20,391 nt of DNA from Kiritimatiellia bacterium (GTDB taxonomy: Bacteria > Verrucomicrobiota > Kiritimatiellia > RFP12 > UBA1067), in NCBI GenBank assembly GCA_017547265.1, contig JAFYQC010000153.1, positions 1 to 20,391 on the forward strand, written 5' to 3'. This document shows positions 15,784 to 20,391 of this stretch, piece after piece. Numbering within the stretch: the stretch's first letter is position 1; every line of letters begins with the position of its first letter. The translations under genes were made by a program, and so were the position numbers. The notes under the pieces were generated by a model. The model saw nothing but the letters and a program-made list of their open reading frames with translations. It was not told the DNA's origin and made no database searches.

Positions 15784-16477
15784 GATATGCCTCCAGTGCT
15801 GCGAAGTATCCGTCGGGATTGCCGATATCCTGTCTCTTGCCGGGATAGATGTACGCGTATGCGTCGCGCTCGGCTAGCATCCGCTTGATGGCGTCGGTGA
15901 GCTGTATCTCGCCGCCCTTCCCAGGCGTCTGCGTCTTGAGGTAACCGAAGATCGCGGCAGGGAGCAAATAGCGCCCCGCGACCGCGATGTCGCTCGGCGC
16001 CTCCTCTGGCGCGGGCTTCTCGACCATATCCACGATGCGATCGCCTTCAAGCTTCATTATGCCGTAGCGCGAAACTTTCTCCTTCGGAACGCGCTCGCAG
16101 CCGATGACCGCCGCGCCGCCGTGACGCTTTGAAACCTCCACCATCTCCTTCGCGGCACAGCACCCGATCACAAGCGCGTCGCCAAGAAGTATCAGCGCGT
16201 CGTCGTCAATCTCTGCCTGCAGGACGGCGTGACCAAGCCCCTTCTGCTCCTTCTGGTAGACGAAGCGGATATCGGGCGTTCCCTCGAAATACTTTCTAAT
16301 TAGCTCCTTGCCCTCGGAGATGACGATCACGATCTCGTCCGCGCCCGCCGCGCGCGCCTCGTCGACAATGAGCTCAAGCGCCGGCTTCGCGCCAATCGGA
16401 AGCATCTCCTTCGGCACGACGCGCGTCACTGGAAGGAAGCGCGTGCCAAGCCCTGCAGCCGGAATAATCGCCTTCAT
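15770..16477 (-). CDS. Nucleotide-sugar pyrophosphorylase, GalU-like (UTP-sugar-1-phosphate uridylyltransferase)
   Basis: A 235-residue nucleotidyltransferase. The N-terminal signature AAGLGTRFLPVT (residues 7-18) and PKEMLP (22-27) are those of GalU-type UTP:glucose-1-phosphate uridylyltransferases; QKGLGHAVLQA (78-88) and a VEKP motif further on also match. It is about 50 residues shorter than typical GalU. The metal-binding segment reads LLGDALV rather than the usual GDD, so the first Asp is kept. GalU transfers UMP to a sugar 1-phosphate; because the next gene is a glucuronokinase-like enzyme, its substrate here may be glucuronate 1-phosphate. ATG at 16477 follows GAGGTGG and overlaps the helicase stop as ATGA. 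The acceptor sugar is inference. Confidence 0.85.
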   Translation of the reverse strand: MKAIIPAAGLGTRFLPVTRVVPKEMLPIGAKPALELIVDEARAAGADEIVIVISEGKELIRKYFEGTPDIRFVYQKEQKGLGHAVLQAEIDDDALILLGDALVIGCCAAKEMVEVSKRHGGAAVIGCERVPKEKVSRYGIMKLEGDRIVDMVEKPAPEEAPSDIAVAGRYLLPAAIFGYLKTQTPGKGGEIQLTDAIKRMLAERDAYAYIYPGKRQDIGNPDGYFAALEAYRGNR

Positions 16478-17769
16478 TTATGTCCACCTCTCTTCTGCCC
16501 GAAGTCAACCTGGCGGCGACCGACAAACGATTTGCGACGGCGCTTGCCGTGCGGCCCATGTGCGCCGCCCTTGTTGTTCTGCCCGCCACGCATTGGCGCG
16601 ACCCACGCAGGCGGCGGCAAATCTGGCTGCGCCTCAAAGGGATGGTCGCGGTCGACTGGAATCGACTTCTTGATAAGCCGTTCTATCGCCTTGAGCTGAC
16701 CGCGTTCTTCGTATGTCACGAACGAGATCGCCGCGCCAGACTCGCCCGCGCGCGCCGTCCGGCCGATGCGGTGGACATACGATTCCGTCTCAAGCGGCAA
16801 CTCCATGTTGACGACGCACGAGATGTCGGGAACGTCGATTCCGCGAGAGGCGATGTCAGTCGCAACGAGAACACGAACGTCACCGCGACGGAATCCCTCG
16901 AGCGCACGCGTGCGCTGGCCCTGCGTCTTGTCGGAATGAATCGCCGCGCAGTTTATGCCGGCGCGGAAAAGCTTCTTCACGACGCGATCCGCGCCGTGGC
17001 GCATTTTCGTGAAGACGATTACCCTGTTCCACTCGGGATGCTGTTCAAGGAGATGTGCGAGAAGCGCGTCCTTCTGGCTCTTTGAGACGAACATCACCTT
17101 CTGGTTGATCTTCTCGACCGTCGGCGTCTCTGGCGAGATCGTGACCGACGCGGGATCGTGGACGAGTTCGCCCGCGAGCTTCAGGACAGGCGGCGGCATT
17201 GTCGCGGAGAAGAAAAGCGACTGGCGCGCCTTCGGGAGTTTCGAGATTATGCGCCTGATGTCGGGCAGGAATCCCATGTCGAGCATACGGTCCGCTTCGT
17301 CGAGGACAAAGCACTCAACCTGGTCGAGATAGAGTATTCCCTGGTTCATCAAGTCGATGAGCCGCCCAGGGCACGCGACAACAGTCTCCGCGCCCTTCTT
17401 GATGTCCTTGACCTGCCCGTACTGGCTCACGCCGCCGATGAGGCACGCGAACGGCAGCTGCGCGTATTTGGAGTAGCGCTTCACGTTCTCGGCAGTCTGC
17501 ACGGCGAGCTCGCGCGTAGGCGATAGGACGAGCGCGCGCGGATGGCCGATGCGGCGAGGCCGCCTCACCCTCACGAGGTGGTTCAGAATCGGCAGCATGA
17601 ACGCCGCCGTCTTGCCTGTTCCCGTCTGCGCGCAGCCGATCAGGTCGCGCCCGTCGAGAAGATAGGGAATCGCCTTTTCCTGTATCGGCGTCGGCGTCTC
17701 GTAGCCGGCGTCCTTTATCGCGTGCTGCAGCTTCTGGTCGAGCCGCCCGAATACCGTGTTCTCAAACAT
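16474..17769 (-). CDS. rhlE: DEAD-box RNA helicase, RhlE type
   Basis: A 431-residue ATP-dependent RNA helicase. Motifs in order: Q motif GYETPTPIQ (22-30), Walker A AQTGTGKT (47-54), PTRELA (84-89), CPGRLIDL (133-140, Cys where Thr is usual), DEAD (157-160), SAT (188-190), the ATDIASRGIDVPD block (303-315) and HRIGRTAR (333-340). The C-terminal tail from about 385 is Gly/Arg/Lys-rich and basic, as in RhlE proteins that act on ribosomal or degradosome RNA. The start ATG at 17769 has AGAGG 6 nt upstream. It lies 27 nt after the Minf_1886 gene and overlaps the pyrophosphorylase gene by 4 nt, so it heads the sugar-activation operon; that link is probably organisational rather than functional. 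Confidence 0.95.
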   Translation of the reverse strand: MFENTVFGRLDQKLQHAIKDAGYETPTPIQEKAIPYLLDGRDLIGCAQTGTGKTAAFMLPILNHLVRVRRPRRIGHPRALVLSPTRELAVQTAENVKRYSKYAQLPFACLIGGVSQYGQVKDIKKGAETVVACPGRLIDLMNQGILYLDQVECFVLDEADRMLDMGFLPDIRRIISKLPKARQSLFFSATMPPPVLKLAGELVHDPASVTISPETPTVEKINQKVMFVSKSQKDALLAHLLEQHPEWNRVIVFTKMRHGADRVVKKLFRAGINCAAIHSDKTQGQRTRALEGFRRGDVRVLVATDIASRGIDVPDISCVVNMELPLETESYVHRIGRTARAGESGAAISFVTYEERGQLKAIERLIKKSIPVDRDHPFEAQPDLPPPAWVAPMRGGQNNKGGAHGPHGKRRRKSFVGRRQVDFGQKRGGHK

Positions 17770-17796
17770 ATTCGCCTCTGTTTGCGCGTCGCTCCG

Positions 17797-18156
17797 TCAG
17801 ACTTCGTACGGGCCGAGGAACGCCTCCTCGAAATCGTACCCGCCGATAAAGCTCTCGTGCGTGTCGTTTTCGTCCTTGCCTATGCGACGCGATTCCGCGA
17901 GGTTGAACATCATCTCGCCTATGTCCTCGCACGACTTGAGCCCCCACTCAGTCAGGACGCGGTAGGCGAGAGGCCCGAACTGGTCGAGCGCAGTCTCGCG
18001 GAACTCGTCCATTATCTCTTCCGCGTTGGCGTGAGCGCCGTCCTTCGTAAGGTAGTGGACAACATCCATCAAAAGAGCATAGGCGCGGCCATCATAGCGG
18101 TCGTCCTTCGCCACGATGTCTTCAAAAGTGTCTGCCTCGAAGTCGATCTCTTCCAT
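17797..18156 (-). CDS. Minf_1886-family protein
   Basis: A 119-residue acidic protein. It matches the Minf_1886 family as I know it: an N-terminal FEDIVAKDDRYDGRAY segment, a central ALDQFGPLAYRVLTEWG and CEDIGEMMFNLAES, and a C-terminal GGYDFEEAF. The family is conserved in Verrucomicrobia, Planctomycetes and relatives; its function is unknown. No Shine-Dalgarno sequence precedes ATG 18156. Instead a perfect TGG-TATAAT ends 7 nt before it, implying a leaderless transcript that probably continues into the helicase operon 27 nt downstream. It lies 29 nt after trxA. Confidence 0.88.
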   Translation of the reverse strand: MEEIDFEADTFEDIVAKDDRYDGRAYALLMDVVHYLTKDGAHANAEEIMDEFRETALDQFGPLAYRVLTEWGLKSCEDIGEMMFNLAESRRIGKDENDTHESFIGGYDFEEAFLGPYEV

Positions 18157-18163
18157 GACGCCT

Positions 18164-18172
18164 ATTATACCA
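18164..18172 (-). promoter_or_regulatory. Extended -10 promoter for a leaderless mRNA (Minf_1886 gene)
   Basis: The minus strand reads TTTGG-TATAAT, then AGGCGTC and the ATG at 18156. The -10 is a perfect consensus with the extended TG, ending 7 nt before the start codon, so there is no room for a 5' leader. Confidence 0.65.
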
Positions 18173-18185
18173 AATGCGCGGGCGG

Positions 18186-18494
18186 TCAGGACACGAACGC
18201 GAGAACCTCGTCCTTGCCCATGTAGCCGATCTTCTGCGCGGCAAGTTCGCCGCCCTTGAAGAGAAGAAGCGCCGGGATAGACATGATTCCGAACTTCGCC
18301 GCGAGGTCGGGGCTCTCGTCCACGTTCACCTTGCAGACCTTAAGAGCCCCTTCCTTCTCCTTCGCGACTTCCGCGACGACAGGCCCAAGCATCATGCAAG
18401 GCCCGCACCACTCTGCCCAGAAGTCGACGAGAACAGGAACATCGGAACGAAGCACCTCTTCCTCGAAATTGCCGCCGTTTACATTGACCTCCAT
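18186..18494 (-). CDS. trxA: Thioredoxin
   Basis: A 102-residue thioredoxin with the active site WCGPC at residues 29-33 (FWAEWCGPCMM), the KVNVDESPDLAAKFG segment and the cis-proline loop SIPALLLF (Ala where Thr is common). It reduces protein disulphides in the cytoplasm using thioredoxin reductase. I take ATG at 18494; a longer frame upstream lies inside folK. GGGGAAG sits a few bases upstream within the folK 3' end. The folK stop ends 1 nt before this start, so the pair is translationally coupled. Confidence 0.95.
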   Translation of the reverse strand: MEVNVNGGNFEEEVLRSDVPVLVDFWAEWCGPCMMLGPVVAEVAKEKEGALKVCKVNVDESPDLAAKFGIMSIPALLLFKGGELAAQKIGYMGKDEVLAFVS

Positions 18495-18495
18495 C

Positions 18496-18984
18496 TCACT
18501 TCCCCTTTCCCGGCGCATTTGCCACGCCGCTGTCGCCGGAACACCCAAGACAGTCCGCAAGCCCCAGCTCTGCAAGCGGACCCATTACGAAATCGCGCAT
18601 CCGCGCACGCGGATGAGGAAGCGTCAGTTCGGGGTCGTCCGACACCATGCCGCCGAAGTCCACGAGGTCTATGTCTATGGTGCGCGGCCCGTTGCGAACT
18701 GTGCGCCGTCGACCGAGGGCGTCTTCCACTTCATGCATCCTCTTGGAGAACTCCCTCGCCGAAAGCGCCGTCTCGAACACCGCGACCTGGTTCATGAACT
18801 TCATGGCGGCGAATTCAGGCGGAACGTCAACCGGCTCAGTCTCGATAGCGCCGCTCGCCGCGACAAGCTTAGTTTCCGGAAACGCGGCAAGCGCATCGAC
18901 GGCGCGGGAAAGGTACTCCGCGCGCGGCTCGATGTTGGACCCAAGCGAGACAATCGCCCTGACTCTCCCCTCCTCAACCTCCAT
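18496..18984 (-). CDS. folK: 2-amino-4-hydroxy-6-hydroxymethyldihydropteridine pyrophosphokinase (HPPK)
   Basis: About 163 residues. HPPK landmarks are present: AIVSLGSNIEPRAEYL at the N-terminus, the MNQVAVFET strand, RRRTVRNGPRTIDIDLVDFG carrying the two Mg-binding aspartates, and LPHPRARMRDFVMGPLAEL. It transfers pyrophosphate from ATP to the pterin in folate synthesis. The ORF can begin with GTG at 18990 or ATG at 18984. I prefer 18984, because a TGG-TATACT box ends exactly 6 nt before it, which would make the ATG the 5' end of the mRNA. The C-terminus is short of structure and Gly/Lys-rich. trxA follows at 1 nt. Confidence 0.93.
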   Translation of the reverse strand: MEVEEGRVRAIVSLGSNIEPRAEYLSRAVDALAAFPETKLVAASGAIETEPVDVPPEFAAMKFMNQVAVFETALSAREFSKRMHEVEDALGRRRTVRNGPRTIDIDLVDFGGMVSDDPELTLPHPRARMRDFVMGPLAELGLADCLGCSGDSGVANAPGKGK

Positions 18985-18990
18985 GCGCAC

Positions 18991-18999
18991 AGTATACCA
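18991..18999 (-). promoter_or_regulatory. Extended -10 promoter for a leaderless mRNA (folK)
   Basis: The minus strand reads TTTTTGG-TATACT, then GTGCGC and ATG 18984. It has the same spacing and the same TGGTATA core as the boxes before the Minf_1886 gene and the EF-hand gene. Confidence 0.6.
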
Positions 19000-19017
19000 A
19001 AAATATGCGGCGGCGGC

Positions 19018-19031
19018 TTGCCAGATGGCAA
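19018..19031. repeat. Short palindrome TTGCCA-GA-TGGCAA upstream of folK
   Basis: A perfect inverted repeat with 6-bp arms in the gap between the RhuM-like gene and folK. It could be a regulator site or a weak 3' hairpin for the RhuM transcript; no U-tract follows. Confidence 0.3.
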
Positions 19032-19053
19032 AACAGAGCCTCCAAACTTGCCG

Positions 19054-19923
19054 CTATATCCTCGCCCTGAGGTTCGGGATCTCGCTCGCTGACAGCTCAG
19101 TGAATGCAAAGCACTTCCATCCAAGGTCTTTCAGCGACGCCCCAACGAGATATAGGGTCTTGTCGTCGATTACAAGAAACCTGTCGTGGAAGTTTTTGCT
19201 TACGGTGATCGTCAGACCACCATGCTGCGTATTGAACTTGGCGGCATCACTCGTAGATATTTTGTTGCCGCGACGAGATGTTACGATCTCGACAGTCACA
19301 CCTTTTGCTTTCTTCGCCAACAGTTCAAGCGTCATGACATCCACCCAACTATCGATGAGAAGAATCGACTTCTTCGCAGACAGGATAAACTTGGCGGCAA
19401 AGACATGCGCGTCAAAGACCTGTCCGTTGTAGAACACACCCCGCACCGGCGGTTGCGACGTCTGCACGAAGAAATCAACCTTCTCCGTCAACTCCACAAT
19501 CTGCTGATCGTGCTTCGCGAGCCGCCGATCCACCTTGTCCTCAAGCTGATTCAATCTGGCATTTAGCGCATAACCTTTAAGCAAGTATGCCTTTAGGACT
19601 TGGGTAGCCCAACGTCGAAACAAAGTCGCATAACGGCTATTGACCCGATATCCCACGGATAAGATCGCGTCAAGATTATAAAACATGGTGCGGTATGACT
19701 GCCTGCCATCATTACCCATATGTTCCAAAATGGAACATGTGCCCTCTCGTTCCAATTCTCCACTCTTGTAGATGTTGGAGAGATGCTTTGTTATCGCCGG
19801 TCGTTTAGTGCCGAACAAGCTAGCGATTTGCTCCTGTGTCAGCCATACCGTCTCGTCTTCAAGCCTAACATCCAACCGCATGGTTTCATTCGGCTGATAG
19901 ACAACTATTTGATTCTCGCTCAT
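19054..19923 (-). CDS. RhuM-like protein with C-terminal phospholipase-D-like domain
   Basis: A 289-residue protein. The N-terminus matches the virulence-protein RhuM family: WLTQEQIASLFG (27-38), AITKHLSNIYKSGEL (43-57, helix-turn-helix type), FYNLDAILSVGYRVNS (81-96) and FRRWATQVLKAYLLKGYALN (102-121). A likely coiled coil spans 124-155. The C-terminal part (about 165-289) resembles the phospholipase-D-like tail I recall from ORF6N-domain proteins, including ILLIDSWVDV (187-196), VTSRRGNK (214-221), HDRFLVID (246-253) and GASLKDLG (261-268). HDRFLVID resembles the HKD motif with Arg for Lys. Proteins of this kind are frequent in accessory islands; the function is not established. AAGGA lies about 8 nt before ATG 19923. 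GC is lower than in the neighbouring housekeeping genes. Confidence 0.85.
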   Translation of the reverse strand: MSENQIVVYQPNETMRLDVRLEDETVWLTQEQIASLFGTKRPAITKHLSNIYKSGELEREGTCSILEHMGNDGRQSYRTMFYNLDAILSVGYRVNSRYATLFRRWATQVLKAYLLKGYALNARLNQLEDKVDRRLAKHDQQIVELTEKVDFFVQTSQPPVRGVFYNGQVFDAHVFAAKFILSAKKSILLIDSWVDVMTLELLAKKAKGVTVEIVTSRRGNKISTSDAAKFNTQHGGLTITVSKNFHDRFLVIDDKTLYLVGASLKDLGWKCFAFTELSASEIPNLRARI

Positions 19924-19925
19924 GT

Positions 19926-20014
19926 CCTATTCCTTCCTTTTGTGCCGACGGATTGTGCGACCGAACGTCGGTCACAGGAAACAATACGCCTATGGCGCAT
20001 TTTCGGAATAGGCG
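19926..20014 (-). promoter_or_regulatory. Alternative RNA pairing covering the RhuM-like start region
   Basis: In minus-strand RNA, CCTATTCC (20012-20005) can pair over 8 bp with GGAATAGG (19933-19926), which ends 2 nt before the ATG and covers part of the ribosome-binding region. The same segment can instead pair locally, CGCCTAT (20014-20008) with ATAGGCG (19993-19987). The two helices exclude each other. A separate hairpin with ACCGA/TCGGT arms and a CGT loop lies between them. Confidence 0.4.
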
Positions 20015-20030
20015 ATGCCTCGCCATACGC

Positions 20031-20257
20031 CGACGACGCTTAGGCCGCGCATACTGCGCTCAAGCCCGCGGAGGGAGCCTCCTCCTCACGTTCCAAATCG
20101 GCCGCCGTGGTTCCCGACGTCAACATCCCCTCCCGGACCGTCCGCCCACCCTTCAGGCTTTTCGATCCGTTCTCAGCAGGACTAGATCAGTTTCAACCCA
20201 CGGCTTTCATGGCTCCCGTTCATACCTCCGTCGCCACGGAGTTCAATTCCGGAGAGC
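20031..20257 (-). ncRNA. Candidate structured RNA upstream of the RhuM-like gene
   Basis: No convincing gene is visible in 19924-20391. Plus-strand coordinates of paired segments: GCCGTGGTT 20104-20112 with 20195-20204 (long-range, one bulge); CTCCGT 20226-20231 with 20236-20241, enclosed by 20212-20218 with 20250-20257; CGGAC 20134-20138 with 20140-20144; GCTT/AAGC and GCGC/GCGC at 20038-20065. This looks like a multibranched RNA of about 220 nt. I cannot assign it to a known class. Further out, CGGCAA/TTGCCG form a hairpin at 20305-20321. Confidence 0.3.
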
Positions 20258-20390
20258 ACACATATCGTATCATAAAACCGCGTTCGCCGTCTATCTGAAA
20301 ATCACGGCAAATCGGTTGCCGCAGTTTGCCATAATAACGGACACTCTCAACAAAGGCGGGCAAGGCTTCGGACGACCCCGTTTGCCAAAT
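20220..20390 (-). other. Open frame entering from the window edge
   Basis: A minus-strand frame is open for 56 codons from the edge to TGA at 20220-20222 (including ALPAFVESVRYYGKL and CRDFQIDGERG). It could be the 3' end of a gene outside the window. It overlaps the candidate RNA, and an open stretch of this length is not rare by chance, so support is weak. Confidence 0.2.
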
Positions 20391-20391
20391 A

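Noticed and set aside
17542..18225. Plus-strand open frame antisense to the helicase and Minf_1886 gene
   Set aside because: It is a shadow of high-GC minus-strand coding; it crosses a gene boundary and the Minf_1886 promoter and has no domain.
18647..19432. Plus-strand open frame spanning folK and the RhuM-like gene
   Set aside because: It spans two unrelated, well-supported minus-strand genes and their intergenic promoter, with no recognisable motifs.
20107..20298. 63-codon plus-strand ORF at the right edge
   Set aside because: No ribosome-binding site or recognisable motif, and it overlaps the candidate structured RNA.
1..20391. CRISPR array, tRNA or rRNA genes, insertion-sequence transposase
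   Set aside because: No regularly spaced direct repeats, no tRNA cloverleaf, no rRNA core sequence and no transposase or integrase motif were seen. The regular repeats in 5215-12555 are protein-coding LRRs.

Overview
The window reads as a chromosomal segment of a bacterium from the PVC superphylum, most likely a gut-type Kiritimatiellota, Lentisphaerota or Verrucomicrobiota lineage. The clues are a Minf_1886-family gene (a small conserved protein I associate with that group), a giant BspA-type leucine-rich-repeat surface protein with DANGG-type repeats, and two unnamed secreted proteins of a kind I recall from uncultured Kiritimatiellota-like genomes. No rRNA or tRNA is present, so this placement is inference. 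Every gene I can support lies on the minus strand, so transcription runs from high to low coordinates.

Region A (20391-18990) is accessory. It holds a RhuM-type protein with a C-terminal phospholipase-D-like domain, preceded by about 470 bp of apparently non-coding, structured sequence in which the ribosome-binding region can be paired in a hairpin. Region B (18984-14427) is housekeeping, about 60-65% GC where I counted: folK-trxA, a Minf_1886 gene, then a tight four-gene operon of RhlE-type DEAD-box helicase, nucleotide-sugar pyrophosphorylase, glucuronokinase-like GHMP kinase and a DUF167 protein. The middle pair suggests activation of a free sugar, probably glucuronate, to a UDP-sugar.

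Region C (14426-12595) holds a cluster of hairpins sharing an 8-mer, a strong promoter, about 390 nt of highly structured non-coding sequence, and an AT-rich DUF2971 gene broken by one in-frame TAG. Region D (12555-1201) is a surface cassette: a 2446-residue LRR giant, a secreted EF-hand protein, a large membrane-anchored TSP3-like/Cys-rich protein and a small membrane-anchored protein. The last three overlap stop-to-start and are probably translationally coupled. A 39-codon signal-peptide ORF and a gene remnant follow. Region E (935-1) is a TetR repressor with its own promoter and operator, coupled to the N-terminus of an exported, possibly alpha/beta-hydrolase-like protein cut by the window edge.

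The most novel signals are: three genes with a TGGTAtaaT-type extended -10 box exactly 6-7 nt before the start codon, implying leaderless mRNAs; two accessory genes each preceded by about 400 nt of structured sequence with mutually exclusive pairings; and six exact copies of TTTTGCCG/CGGCAAAA in 253 bp. All of this was read by eye without database searches.
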